A DNA stretch of 64,000 nucleotides. It comes from Myxococcota bacterium. Lineage in GTDB: Bacteria > Myxococcota_A > Polyangia > JAAYKL01. This document shows, one piece after another, positions 33,142 through 42,964 of the stretch; the first letter of the stretch is position 1, and every line of letters starts with the position of its first letter. Under the pieces are notes generated by a model. That model had not been told where the DNA came from, made no database searches, and worked only from the letters and a program-made list of their open reading frames with translations. The position numbers and the translations under genes are program-made. The stretch spans positions 1 through 64,000 of the forward strand of contig JASJCT010000009.1 of NCBI GenBank assembly GCA_030065855.1, written 5' to 3'.

Positions 33142-35865
33142 ATGTCACTAGTTGGTCGAACTCTATCGCAATACGATATACTTGATCCATTGGGCAAAGG
33201 TGGCATGGGGGTTGTCTATAAGGCGCGGGATAGAAACCTCCTCAGGGATGTAGCGGTAAAAATACTGTCCAAAGAAAATGCAAATGAGAAGCAGCGCAAG
33301 CGATTCATCCAAGAGGCACGGGTCGCTTCTGCCCTCTCACATCCGGGAATTGTTAACATCCACGATTTTGGACAGAGCGAAGATCTCGACTACATCGTGA
33401 TGGAGCTGGTCGACGGGATTTCTCTAGCCCAAAAACTCAAATCCAGCATGCCGTCTCTGCAGGAAGTGCTCGACTGGGCAAAGCAGATTGCCAGTGCCAT
33501 GGCTGCTGCCCATGCCGCAGGGATTATCCATCGCGACCTAAATCCACACAACATTATGGTCACCCCAACTGGCCAGGTAAAAATCCTCGATTTCGGCATT
33601 GCCAAGCTGAACCCGGCTGCTGATCGCGAAGGAAGCATGGAGACGATACACACCGAGCTGACCGGCCGTGGTCACGTGCTCGGCACACTGTCGTACATGT
33701 CTCCGGAGCAAGCAGTGGGAGACCCGGTGGATGCCAGATCTGACATCTTTTCGTTTGGCATTGTGCTCTACGAACTGCTTTCTGGAAAGCGGCCGTTCGA
33801 AGCCACGAGCGAAACATCCCTATTGCGCAAGCTCCACTTTGACACGCCGGCGTCCCTCAGGTCGATCAGGCCGGAGGTACCCCAATCCCTGGACCAAATC
33901 ATCCAGACCGCGCTTGCCAAGCAACCTGAGAAGCGCCACCCATCCATGGCCCACATCCGAGACGCCCTGGACACGGTGTCTGTGGATCCGGGGTTTCAAA
34001 GCTCGCTCCCAGCGCCAGCAGCGCCAGACACTGGGGCGATATTAGAAACTGTGGACTCCGTCTCAACCCAACCAACCCCCTTGCTGAGCAGGGCCTTAAT
34101 AAAACTGGCTGAAAAGCCGCGAACACTATTGGGTCTAACCGCAGTGCTAGTGGTTTTTGCAGTGGTTACCACGTTGTTCCTAACCGAATTTCTGGAGACC
34201 AGGTACCAAGCCCATCCCCAGGTGTCTGATTCCCGATTAGCCATCCTGCCCTTTGAAAACATCGGTAACGACCCTGACCTAACGACCCTGTGCGTGGGCC
34301 TAACCGAAAGCCTGACCAACGGGTTAGGGCAAGTCAACGAATTCAAGGACAAGCTGCAAATCGTCCCAGCAGCAGAGGTACGGAATTCGAACATAAAGAC
34401 CGCCAAACAAACAAGGGAATTGTTTGGTGCTGGTTTGGTTGTCGGCGGTAGCTTGCAGAAAGAAAACGACCAAATTCGATTGAACATCAATTTGGCAATG
34501 GGAACCATACAGCTATCTGCTTCGACTGCAACCATCTCGGTGGCAGAGCAACAAGAGCTAAAGGACATTGTGCTTCGTAAAACCGTTGGATTTTTGCGTC
34601 CAAGATTTGGCCAGGTTTACGGCCGCCAAAAGCAGGAAGCGAAACCAGTAGGAGATGATGCTTACGCATTCTTTGAAAAAGGAATGGCGTTTCTGCAAAG
34701 CTATGCTAAGAAATCAGATAATATAGAAAAAATAGATTCTGCAGTAGCCCAGTTTCAAAAAGCGCTTGAGCTTGATTTGGAGTTTTCATCGGCCTTTGCA
34801 GGGATTTCTCGAGCCTATTTGCGAAAATACCAAGAAAACGGAGATCCAATGCTGATTGACCAGGCGACCAACACTGCAAAACGGGCTGTTGAGTTGAATC
34901 CGGATCTCGGGATCGCACGGGTGAGTCTGGGGTTGGCATTAGTCGAAACGGGTGAGCTCAAAGAGGCAGAGAAAGCATTTGAATATGCCATCGCGCAAGA
35001 CCCATTTTCTCCTGATGCGAATCTGGGGCTCGGTAAGGTTTGGGTGGAGCGGGGTGAGCTCGATAAAGCATTAGTTTTTTTGGAAAAGGCTTTGGATTTG
35101 GGACCTTCAGATCGAGAAATCTTGAGCTGGCTGGGTACCGTTTATACGCGTACAAGTAAGTACACCGAAGCCGAGCATGTCTTTTCTCAGGTGGTTGAAT
35201 TAGTACCAGAGAGCTTTAAAGCCCATAGCAACTTGGCGGGTACCTATTATATGCAAGGCAAGCTTGCACAGGCAGCAACAGAAATGCAAAGAGCATTGGA
35301 GATAGAACCGAGTTCGTTATTGTATCATAATCTCGGTACTCTATATTTTACGCAAGGACGATTTAACGATGCTCTGGTGGCTTATAAAAAGGCCATTGAG
35401 ATGCCTGGAGGCGCAAATTACTATCTCCGTTGGGCCAATCTTGGCAATGCATATCGCTTTACAAAAGAAAACGAGTCAAAATCGAAAGAAGCCTATCAAT
35501 GTGCCATTGATTTGTTGCAGGAGAAACTGGACAAACAACCAGCAAATGTCGAGTTGAAGACCCTAATGGCACTATACCATGCAAAAATGGGCGACAGTCG
35601 CCGAGCGGTACAAGAGATGAAAAACATCAATATAGAAGGGATTCAAGATACACAACTATTTTTTCATTTGGGTATGGTAGCAGAAATTGTCGGACAGCGA
35701 AAACAAGCATTAGATCTGGTTGAGAAAGCATTAGTTTCTGGATACTCATTGGACTACACTAAGCGCGATCCTGATCTTGCTGACCTTCGTCAGGATCCGA
35801 GATTTCGAACTATGTTGGTAAGGGTAAAGGCACTTCAGCCAAACGATGCGCAGGAATCCCAATAG
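33142..35865 (+). CDS. Membrane Ser/Thr protein kinase with FlgO-like and TPR domains (paralogue 1)
   Basis: 907 residues. The N-terminal PknB-type kinase (about 9-270) has the Gly-rich loop GKGGMGVV, Lys40 (VAVK), and DFG; the catalytic loop is HRDLNPHN at 130-137, where the usual Lys after HRDL is Asn134. One membrane helix lies at about 327-350 (LLGLTAVLVVFAVVTTLFL). Outside the membrane come a TolB/FlgO-like domain starting LAILPFENIGNDPDL and TPR repeats from about residue 505 to the end. The layout suggests a transmembrane sensor with an exported ligand-binding half. A close paralogue follows at 36255. The Asn134 change may lower kinase activity. A palindromic operator and the antitoxin lie upstream on the other strand. 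Confidence 0.92.
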   Translation: MSLVGRTLSQYDILDPLGKGGMGVVYKARDRNLLRDVAVKILSKENANEKQRKRFIQEARVASALSHPGIVNIHDFGQSEDLDYIVMELVDGISLAQKLKSSMPSLQEVLDWAKQIASAMAAAHAAGIIHRDLNPHNIMVTPTGQVKILDFGIAKLNPAADREGSMETIHTELTGRGHVLGTLSYMSPEQAVGDPVDARSDIFSFGIVLYELLSGKRPFEATSETSLLRKLHFDTPASLRSIRPEVPQSLDQIIQTALAKQPEKRHPSMAHIRDALDTVSVDPGFQSSLPAPAAPDTGAILETVDSVSTQPTPLLSRALIKLAEKPRTLLGLTAVLVVFAVVTTLFLTEFLETRYQAHPQVSDSRLAILPFENIGNDPDLTTLCVGLTESLTNGLGQVNEFKDKLQIVPAAEVRNSNIKTAKQTRELFGAGLVVGGSLQKENDQIRLNINLAMGTIQLSASTATISVAEQQELKDIVLRKTVGFLRPRFGQVYGRQKQEAKPVGDDAYAFFEKGMAFLQSYAKKSDNIEKIDSAVAQFQKALELDLEFSSAFAGISRAYLRKYQENGDPMLIDQATNTAKRAVELNPDLGIARVSLGLALVETGELKEAEKAFEYAIAQDPFSPDANLGLGKVWVERGELDKALVFLEKALDLGPSDREILSWLGTVYTRTSKYTEAEHVFSQVVELVPESFKAHSNLAGTYYMQGKLAQAATEMQRALEIEPSSLLYHNLGTLYFTQGRFNDALVAYKKAIEMPGGANYYLRWANLGNAYRFTKENESKSKEAYQCAIDLLQEKLDKQPANVELKTLMALYHAKMGDSRRAVQEMKNINIEGIQDTQLFFHLGMVAEIVGQRKQALDLVEKALVSGYSLDYTKRDPDLADLRQDPRFRTMLVRVKALQPNDAQESQ

Positions 35866-36254
35866 AGTATATGCCCGGAAATGACGACTTGGGTGGAATG
35901 GATATCGGATTTTTCAATTCAGGGTGCGATTAGGTCAGAGACCCTTGCTAAGGGCTCCACCCCATGATTCTTGGCATCACTTGCTTGTGGATCTTCTGCC
36001 AATCGAGTGTCAGAACCTGGTCCACCGAGATTATTTTCCAAGATGGATACAAGGTATGGCCTAAGCTCCAAAAAAGCATCGGATTTAGATACATTTTCAG
36101 GAAAAATACGACCCGCGTTTGTGGCTTTTCTTTTCTAACTTCGGTGGTAAGATGCTCGGATCGATGGTTGGATCTATAACGCTTGGATTTTGTATGGCGC
36201 TTAGTCGCAACACAGTGCAATGATTCTTATGGCACCGGGGGAGATCGGAATACA
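35866..36254. other. Intergenic region between the two kinase paralogues
   Basis: 389 bp without a recognisable gene. A 90-codon minus-strand frame (35948-36220) resembles nothing I know. GGGGGAGATCGG just before 36255 is the probable ribosome site of the second kinase. Confidence 0.45.
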
Positions 36255-38963
36255 ATGGTCGGCGCGCGTCTCTCTCATTACGAGATTCTAGAACCTCTCG
36301 GCACCGGTGGTATGGGCGCGGTGTATCTGGCCAAGGACACCCGCCTGCTTAGACAAGTCGCGCTTAAAGTACTATCTAGCGAGAGTACGTCAGACACCCA
36401 ACGACAGCGATTTATCCAAGAAGCAAGGGCTGCTTCGGCCCTGAATCATTCGGGAATTGTTGCGGTATACGACATCGGCAACGACCAGGGGCAGGACTTT
36501 ATCGCAATGGAGTATGTCAAGGGCCAGTCCTTGGCCCAGGCCCTGGCAGCCAAAGAGGCCCTGCCATGGCCTCAGGTCCACAAGTACGTCCTGCAGATCG
36601 CCGGCGCCATGCGCACGGCCCACGACGCTGGCATTGTTCATCGCGACCTAAAGCCCCATAACGTAATGATTACCGAAGACGACCACATCAAGATCCTCGA
36701 TTTCGGCATTGCCAAGCTCAACCCGGTCGCTGATTTCGACCTGGGCCAAGAGACGATGAAAACCGCCCTAACCGGTCAGGGTCACGTGATCGGCACCCTG
36801 GCCTACATGTCTCCGGAACAGGCAATCGGCGACCCGGTGGACAAGCGGTCTGATATCTTCTCCCTGGGCATTGTGCTGTACGAAATGCTGGCAGGCCGCC
36901 GACCGTTCGAGGCTGACAGCGATACCTCCCTAATGCACCAGCTTCACTTTGACATGCCCGAGCCCCTGACCCAGATCCGCGAAGACGTACCTGAAGGCGT
37001 GGACAAGATCATCCAGACCGCCTTGGCCAAACGACCCCAGGATCGCTACCAATCAATGGAGCACCTGGCCAGCGACCTGGAGGCCTTGTCAGTGGATCGG
37101 AAGTTCATCCCGCCAAAGCCAAGACCCGCCCCAACAGCGCTCGCCGGCCCCCAGGCCCAGCCAGCGAGGGATTCGGGCTTGCCCCAAGACACCAGTCTGA
37201 GCCGGGTATTCATAACCCTGGCCAAAAGACCCAAACGCAGCCTACTCACTCTCGCAATACTGGTCCTCAGCTTAGGAGCCATCGTCGCCTTTGGCCTGAT
37301 CCAGGGGTTTGAACGACCGACAGCAAAAAAAGTAGAAGTAAGCGACACCACCCTGGCCATCCTGCCCTTTGAAAACATCGGCAACGACCCCGAACTGGCC
37401 ACATTATGCGTGGGCTTAACCGAAAGCCTGACCAACGGTTTAGGGCAAGTCAACGAATTCAAGGGCAAGCTACAGATCATCCCGGCAGCCGAGGTACGCA
37501 ATTCGAACATTAAGACCGCCAAACAAGCCAGGGAGTCATTTGGCGCTGGTTTGATCGTTGGCGGTAGTCTCCAACGGGAAGACCAGGACGTTCGAATGAA
37601 TGTCAACCTAGTCAAAGGGACGTCTCAGCTGGCTGCAGCAAACAGTGCTGCTGGGATGAAGGAAATCGATGCCTTACAGCGTAGGGCGCTTTTGAAAATT
37701 GTCGGCTTTTTACGTAGCCAAGAAAAAGGCGTTCTGCCCAATGAAGATCAAACGAATCGCCCGGATAAACCCAATGCGGTGTCATTTTTCAAGCAGGGCA
37801 TGAAAAAACTAGATGACTATGTCAACACGCCGGGGGATTTGGAAACAATAGAGAGCGCCATAGATCTATTTCAAAAAGCATTGGCGATTGATCCCAACTA
37901 CGCAGCCGCAAGTGCTGGATTGTCACAAGCATACGGGAGAAAATACCTTGCCAACAAAGACGGGATGTGGTTGGAAAAGGCGCTTCAGCTAGCCCAACGG
38001 GCAGTCGAGCTCGATCAGCACTTGGGAATTGCTCGTGTCAGCCTGGGATTGGCCCATGTAGAAAAAGGCAACGACCAAGAGGCATTGGATGCATTCAATC
38101 AATCTCTGATACTGGATCCATTTTCTGCTGATGGAAAAGCAGGATTAGGTCAAGTATGGGAAGTACGCGGTGATATCGAAAAAGCAGCTGTCTTTTTTGA
38201 GGAAGCGGTGGATTTAGACAGTTCCAATCGAGAATTGCACGATCTTTTAGGCAATGCGTACTATCATCTAGGCCGTTATCAAATGGCTGAAGTGGTCTAT
38301 CTGAAGAGCGTTGAATTGGCCCCAAACAGCCGGCTGGGGCATTCAAACTTGTCAAGTATTTATGTCATGCAGGGAAAATACAACCTGGCGGCCACCCATC
38401 TGCAACGAGCTCTCGAGATTCAACCCAATCCAACATTGTATAGCAATTTGGGCACATTGTACTTTTTTCAAGGTAGGTACACAGATGCCGTGTCAGCCTT
38501 CAAGAAGGCTGTGGCCATGCCAGGAGGGGCCAATAACTTCATCTTGTGGGTCAATTTAGCAGACGCGTATCGATGGACACCTGATAACGAGGTTAACGCG
38601 AAAAAAGCTTACGAATGCGCAATACGTATGATTAACGAAAAATTGAAAAACTCTCCGGATAGTGCGGATTTGATTAGCCGAAAGGCAATCTGCTTGGCGA
38701 AAATCGAAAATCATTCCCAAGCATTGAAAATATTAAAAAGAATTAAATCGAAATCTATACAGAATCCACAAATACACTATAGGATGTCCGTTGTCTTTGA
38801 GATTTCTGGAAAGCGAGAGCTCGCCCTCAAGTCCTTAGAGCAAGCGGTTCGGAACGGTTACTCCATCGAAGATGTACGAGTCGACCCAGAGCTCGAGAAG
38901 CTTCGGCAAGATCCAAAGTATCATTTGCTGTTTGTCGATCTCGGGAAAACGGAGAAAAAGTGA
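36255..38963 (+). CDS. Membrane Ser/Thr protein kinase with FlgO-like and TPR domains (paralogue 2)
   Basis: 902 residues from the ATG at 36255, which aligns with the start of paralogue 1; a longer frame from 36183 lacks support. The kinase is complete: GTGGMGAVY, VALK, HRDLKPHN and DFG. A membrane helix lies near 327-347 (LLTLAILVLSLGAIVAFGLI), then a FlgO-like domain (LAILPFENIGNDPELATLCV) and TPR repeats. It matches paralogue 1 throughout; the FlgO-like domain is the closest part, with long runs of identical DNA. Unlike paralogue 1 it keeps the catalytic-loop Lys. Its TGA overlaps a small hydrophobic ORF by 4 bp. Probably phosphorylates cytosolic partners such as the FHA regulators downstream (inference). 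Confidence 0.92.
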   Translation: MVGARLSHYEILEPLGTGGMGAVYLAKDTRLLRQVALKVLSSESTSDTQRQRFIQEARAASALNHSGIVAVYDIGNDQGQDFIAMEYVKGQSLAQALAAKEALPWPQVHKYVLQIAGAMRTAHDAGIVHRDLKPHNVMITEDDHIKILDFGIAKLNPVADFDLGQETMKTALTGQGHVIGTLAYMSPEQAIGDPVDKRSDIFSLGIVLYEMLAGRRPFEADSDTSLMHQLHFDMPEPLTQIREDVPEGVDKIIQTALAKRPQDRYQSMEHLASDLEALSVDRKFIPPKPRPAPTALAGPQAQPARDSGLPQDTSLSRVFITLAKRPKRSLLTLAILVLSLGAIVAFGLIQGFERPTAKKVEVSDTTLAILPFENIGNDPELATLCVGLTESLTNGLGQVNEFKGKLQIIPAAEVRNSNIKTAKQARESFGAGLIVGGSLQREDQDVRMNVNLVKGTSQLAAANSAAGMKEIDALQRRALLKIVGFLRSQEKGVLPNEDQTNRPDKPNAVSFFKQGMKKLDDYVNTPGDLETIESAIDLFQKALAIDPNYAAASAGLSQAYGRKYLANKDGMWLEKALQLAQRAVELDQHLGIARVSLGLAHVEKGNDQEALDAFNQSLILDPFSADGKAGLGQVWEVRGDIEKAAVFFEEAVDLDSSNRELHDLLGNAYYHLGRYQMAEVVYLKSVELAPNSRLGHSNLSSIYVMQGKYNLAATHLQRALEIQPNPTLYSNLGTLYFFQGRYTDAVSAFKKAVAMPGGANNFILWVNLADAYRWTPDNEVNAKKAYECAIRMINEKLKNSPDSADLISRKAICLAKIENHSQALKILKRIKSKSIQNPQIHYRMSVVFEISGKRELALKSLEQAVRNGYSIEDVRVDPELEKLRQDPKYHLLFVDLGKTEKK

Positions 38964-39031
38964 ACAAAATAGTCAAGATGGTTATATTGGCACTAATTTT
39001 GCTTTTGCCATTCCATCAAAGCTCAAAGTAA
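38960..39031 (+). CDS. Small hydrophobic ORF overlapping the kinase stop
   Basis: A GTG overlapping the kinase TGA by 4 bp opens 23 codons: a basic N-terminus (NKIVK), then MVILALILLLPFH, then QSSK and stop. It looks like a signal peptide or a single membrane helix with nothing after it. It may be a real small membrane peptide translated by coupling, or the remnant of a secreted protein gene. It is followed 27 bp later by the ribosome site of the next gene. Confidence 0.35.
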   Translation: MNKIVKMVILALILLLPFHQSSK

Positions 39032-39058
39032 GCGATTGATAAGGAAAAGGAGGATGAT

Positions 39059-39712
39059 ATGCGAAAGGGACCAAGAGCAGGGGAGTATATTCTAAATATG
39101 GAATTTGATGGAGAAGATCCAGAACCGATCGGCTGCCTGAAATACGAAATACTTGAAGCCAAATACTATGATGAGGGCTTTCAAAATGACTTTGCCCTGC
39201 CGACGCCCGTCAAGACTGATAATAACACCCCCCCAGGTACTCAAGATTCCATTTATCGGCTTAAATCTGGAAGCATGTTTACGTTTGTCATTCGTGGGAC
39301 AAACATGACAAACTTGCCTGGAGCGACAATTGCTCCCCCGGTGCTCGAGTTCGAGTTCAGGCAGAACGGTAAAGTTGTAACGCCGCCGATATACTTGGGT
39401 AGACAGAGCATTGTCGATTTGGATAGCAGAAAGGGTTTGATATCCCGGCAGCAGGATGAATCCCCTCAGGATTTCTTCAATAGAACCCGTAGGCCCTTAA
39501 GGGGCGTCATCCCAGTTGCCCCAATCGAGGGTAGCACGGTTTGGGCATTTGTTGGAACACCACAGAGTATGGGTAGAGACACGCCGTACAGAGCTTGGTA
39601 TGTACGTAAAATTAAAGAGGAACAGCCCGATGAGCGATATCAGTTAAACGTTTCCCTCGTAATCTGTGGCAAGCTCTATAAATTTGATCCTGAAGTTATC
39701 GTAGAACACTAA
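39059..39712 (+). CDS. Hypothetical protein downstream of kinase
   Basis: 217 residues, start backed by a strong AAAAGGAGGATGAT. No signal peptide or membrane segment. It appears beta-rich (YILNMEFDGEDPEPIGCLKY, MFTFVIRGTNMTNLPG, VLEFEFRQNGKVVTPPIYLG), ending with VSLVICGKLYKFDPEVIVEH. No family recognised. Position after two kinase-TPR genes on the same strand suggests a shared role in that signalling unit, possibly as a kinase partner. Confidence 0.75.
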   Translation: MRKGPRAGEYILNMEFDGEDPEPIGCLKYEILEAKYYDEGFQNDFALPTPVKTDNNTPPGTQDSIYRLKSGSMFTFVIRGTNMTNLPGATIAPPVLEFEFRQNGKVVTPPIYLGRQSIVDLDSRKGLISRQQDESPQDFFNRTRRPLRGVIPVAPIEGSTVWAFVGTPQSMGRDTPYRAWYVRKIKEEQPDERYQLNVSLVICGKLYKFDPEVIVEH

Positions 39713-39901
39713 AATTAAATCAAACTCAATAAAATGAGTGAGCGATGTCATTAACTAAATTCGCTAAGTCAAGCTTAGCACTATTATCTGCGCTACTTCT
39801 GAATACACCTACAACCTACTGGTCATTTCGAAAGTAGCACCAGGCCCTATTTGGCAATTTAGTTGTAGTTTTTCCATGCTTTGGCTACCTTGTGCGTAGC
39901 C

Positions 39902-41593
39902 ATGAGCGACGCGAATAAGACATCTGAGTTTCAGAATGCTGTGACCCATTCGGACGACGCTTCAGAGACCATTGATACCTGGCAGCGCCACCTATCCACT
40001 GGTACCCGCTCTTCTACACATGTGCTAAGTGAGGTGAAAAACCTTAGGATTCCAGGGCTTACGGTAATTTGGCACACCAATCCCTATCGCATCGGCGAGT
40101 TCTGTGCATTTACCAAGTTGGCACCTGGCGCGTCAGTCGAGGTATCCCGGAAGGAGCCCAATTTTATCTCTTTGCCCAGTGGCGAGCAGCGTCCTATGGC
40201 CGATCCCCACATCAGCCGGGGGCCTATTCGGTTTCATTTAATTGACAATGGCGGTATTCGGATCGACCGTCGGGCTTCCAGCACCAAGGTTGAGGCCAAC
40301 GGGGTCGCGCTTGAGACCGAGTCTTGTTTTTGCCGCGATGAGCTGGCCGCCGGGGTAGTGTTGCTTTTGGCCAAACGCATTGTCTGCTTGCTTCATCTCA
40401 TGGAACCACCGGTCATGGCCCCGCCCGAGGATCTAGGACTGATCGGCCAAAACAGCGAGCTACTCAGGGTCAAGCGGGATATTCTCAAGATCGCAGACCT
40501 GCCCGGCCCGCTGCTGATCACTGGTGAATCAGGCACTGGCAAGGAGCTGGTGGCCCATGCGATTCACCGCAACGGTGCCCGGTCAGATAAGCCGTTCTTC
40601 AGCGTGAACATGGGGGCAATACCCCCGACCTTGGCCGCTTCAGAGCTGTTCGGCGCCAAAAAAGGCGCGTTCAGCGGGGCCGACCAAAGCCGGTCCGGTT
40701 TTTTTCAGCGCGCCCACACCGGCACCCTGTTCCTCGACGAAGTCGGCGAGACCGCCAGGGAGGCCCAGGTGATGCTCCTTCGGGCACTGGAGACTGGAGA
40801 GGTGCAACAGGTAGGCGCGGATCGGTTCCAGCAGGTCGATGTACGAGTGATCGCAGCCACAGATGCCAATCTCAAGGCAGCCGTGGAGACCGACGGGTTT
40901 AAAGCGCCGTTGCTTCACCGGCTCGCCGGCTACGAAATCGCCTTGCCTCCACTTAGGGAGCGGCGCGAGGATATCGGTCGGTTATTGTTTTACTTTTTGC
41001 AAAAAGAGCTCGAGGCATCGGGCCAGGCGCCTCTGGTGGATCCCGGCCCCTATGGAACCCCCTGGTTGCCTGCCAAGCTGGTCAGCCAATTGGCCCTTTA
41101 CCCCTGGCCGGGCAATGTCCGCCAGCTAGCCAATGTGGCTCGACAGCTAGTGATTGACAGCCAGGGGCACACAGTGGCGCAAGTATCCAATAAAATAGAG
41201 AAGTTGGTCGATTCAGCCGGAGCTGCTGAACACGCGCCTGCTCTGTCAGATCAATCCGACCCCGACCACAATCCCAATCCCAACACCAAGGCCAGTGGGC
41301 CCTCCCTCGCTTATCGGGAGCCGTGTGACGTGGATCAGGACGAGATGCTCTCTGCCCTGCGCAAGCATCGCTGGAACCTCAAGCGGGCTGCTGACGAGCT
41401 GCGCATTTCCCGCCCCTCCCTTTATTCGTTGATCGATAATTGCGACCAAGTGCGCAAAGCCGGTGAACTCACCCGGGAGGAGATCGAGCAGTCGTACGAA
41501 CAGTGCGGTGGGAATATCAACGCCATGGTGGACGAGCTGATGGTCTCCAAACGGGGCCTCATGATGCGGATGAAAGAGCTGGGCATGCGGTAA
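39902..41593 (+). CDS. FHA-domain sigma-54-dependent transcriptional activator
   Basis: 563 residues from the ATG at 39902. An N-terminal FHA-type domain (YRIGEFCAFTKLAPG, ADPHISRGPIRF, SSTKVEANGV) would bind phosphothreonine, linking it to the kinases nearby. The AAA+ domain has Walker A GESGTGKE (208-215), the sigma-54 contact loop GAFSGA (255-260; consensus GAFTGA), Walker B GTLFLDEVGE and RVIAATDANL. Near residue 490 is a Fis-type helix-turn-helix (HRWNLKRAADELRISRPSLY), then a second, similar segment (EQCGGNINAMVDELMVSKRG) ending LGMR. Two tandem HTH-like segments are unusual. No receiver domain. A close paralogue follows 46 bp later. Confidence 0.92.
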   Translation: MSDANKTSEFQNAVTHSDDASETIDTWQRHLSTGTRSSTHVLSEVKNLRIPGLTVIWHTNPYRIGEFCAFTKLAPGASVEVSRKEPNFISLPSGEQRPMADPHISRGPIRFHLIDNGGIRIDRRASSTKVEANGVALETESCFCRDELAAGVVLLLAKRIVCLLHLMEPPVMAPPEDLGLIGQNSELLRVKRDILKIADLPGPLLITGESGTGKELVAHAIHRNGARSDKPFFSVNMGAIPPTLAASELFGAKKGAFSGADQSRSGFFQRAHTGTLFLDEVGETAREAQVMLLRALETGEVQQVGADRFQQVDVRVIAATDANLKAAVETDGFKAPLLHRLAGYEIALPPLRERREDIGRLLFYFLQKELEASGQAPLVDPGPYGTPWLPAKLVSQLALYPWPGNVRQLANVARQLVIDSQGHTVAQVSNKIEKLVDSAGAAEHAPALSDQSDPDHNPNPNTKASGPSLAYREPCDVDQDEMLSALRKHRWNLKRAADELRISRPSLYSLIDNCDQVRKAGELTREEIEQSYEQCGGNINAMVDELMVSKRGLMMRMKELGMR

Positions 41594-41639
41594 TGTCGAT
41601 TGTTATCCCGAGTGATTTTGTTTAAAGTTCAGCATCACC

Positions 41640-42959
41640 ATGGAACGAAACCCTGACAACCGAGCGATCTCGGAAGATACGGATGCACCTCGGGAGGCGG
41701 ATCGTTGGGAGCAGGGCCTTGGCACCAGCACCCGGTCGACCACCCATACGGCATCTGCTGTACAGCATCTTCGAACGCCCGGGCTCACTTTGCTTTGGCA
41801 TACCAACCCCTATCGCATCGGCGATATCTATGCGTTTACCAGCCTGTCAGAAGTGCCGGTACACCTATCCCGGACCGAGCCAGGGTTTGAAGCGCCCCTG
41901 GGTGGATCCTCCCGTGCTCTGGCCGATCCCCATTTGAGTCGACAGCCCATACGATTTTCGACCAACGAGGACGGGGCAATACTTCTGGATCGGCTGGATT
42001 CGAGTACAAAGGTCGAAGCCAACGGCGTCCCGGTCGAAACCCGCGCGTGCTTTTGTCCGAATGAGGTCGAGGCTGGGGTTGTCCTGCTCCTTAGCAAGCG
42101 CATTGTCTTATTGCTCCATATGATGGACCCGCCCATGGCCGACGTACCAGACATGAACCTCATCGGCTGCTCAAGTGCTCTGGTTCGGGTAAAGCACGAG
42201 ATTATGGAGGTGGCCGACCTCTCGAGTCCTGTATTGCTCTGCGGTGAGACCGGCACAGGCAAGGAGCTCGCAGCCCACGCCATTCACGCCATGAGCGATC
42301 GCCGGGACAAGCCGTTTTACTGCGTCAATATGGGCGCGATCCCACCCAATCTAGCGGCTTCCGAGCTCTTTGGCGCGACCCGGGGCGCATATAGCGGAGC
42401 CGACAGGAACAGGGCCGGGTTCTTTCAGAACGCCGATACCGGCACCCTCTTTTTGGATGAAATCGGCGAAACCGCACCTGAAAACCAGGCCGCACTGCTT
42501 CGGGTGCTGGAAACCGGCGAGATTCAACAGGTCGGCGTCGCAAAGAGAAAAAAGGTAAACGTCCGCGTCATTGCTGCGACAGATATTGATCTGGCCCAAT
42601 CTCTGAAAGTAAGCAAGTTCAAATCCCCGTTGTTCTATCGACTGGCCAGCAACGAGATCATCCTGCCCCCACTGAGAAACCGGCGAGAGGATATCGGTCG
42701 GCTGTTTCTCCACTTTGTGAACGAGGCGCTCGCTGAAGGCAGGCGGGAAGCGCTCGTAGATCCAGGGCCAGAGGGGCGACCCTGGTTGGCCGCGCCCCTC
42801 ATGAGCCGCCTGGCGCTCGGTGACTGGCCCGGCAACGTCCGTCAACTGCGCCATGTGGCCCGCCAGTTGGCGCTAGCAAGCCCAAAAGCCGATCGAGTTA
42901 ATTTCGAGGAAAAAATCGAACGCCTGATTGGCAGTGAATCTGTCCACACTAAATCCTAG
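41640..42959 (+). CDS. FHA sigma-54 activator paralogue lacking its DNA-binding end
   Basis: 439 residues. FHA-like domain (YRIGDIYAFTSL, ADPHLSRQPIRF, SSTKVEANGVPV), AAA+ domain with GETGTGKE, GAYSGA (249-254; consensus GAFTGA), LFLDEIGE and RVIAATDIDL. It closely parallels the preceding activator up to the end of the AAA+ lid (WPGNVRQLRHVARQLA), then stops at KIERLIGSESVHTKS without any helix-turn-helix. A fragment of the lost C-terminus remains out of frame just downstream (42965-43033). It may act from solution, form mixed hexamers with its neighbour, or be decaying. No good ribosome site was seen at 41640. Confidence 0.85.
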   Translation: MERNPDNRAISEDTDAPREADRWEQGLGTSTRSTTHTASAVQHLRTPGLTLLWHTNPYRIGDIYAFTSLSEVPVHLSRTEPGFEAPLGGSSRALADPHLSRQPIRFSTNEDGAILLDRLDSSTKVEANGVPVETRACFCPNEVEAGVVLLLSKRIVLLLHMMDPPMADVPDMNLIGCSSALVRVKHEIMEVADLSSPVLLCGETGTGKELAAHAIHAMSDRRDKPFYCVNMGAIPPNLAASELFGATRGAYSGADRNRAGFFQNADTGTLFLDEIGETAPENQAALLRVLETGEIQQVGVAKRKKVNVRVIAATDIDLAQSLKVSKFKSPLFYRLASNEIILPPLRNRREDIGRLFLHFVNEALAEGRREALVDPGPEGRPWLAAPLMSRLALGDWPGNVRQLRHVARQLALASPKADRVNFEEKIERLIGSESVHTKS

Positions 42960-42964
42960 ACCGG

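Noticed and set aside
35948-36220. 90-codon minus-strand ORF between the kinases
   Set aside because: No ribosome site and no resemblance to a known family; left unannotated.
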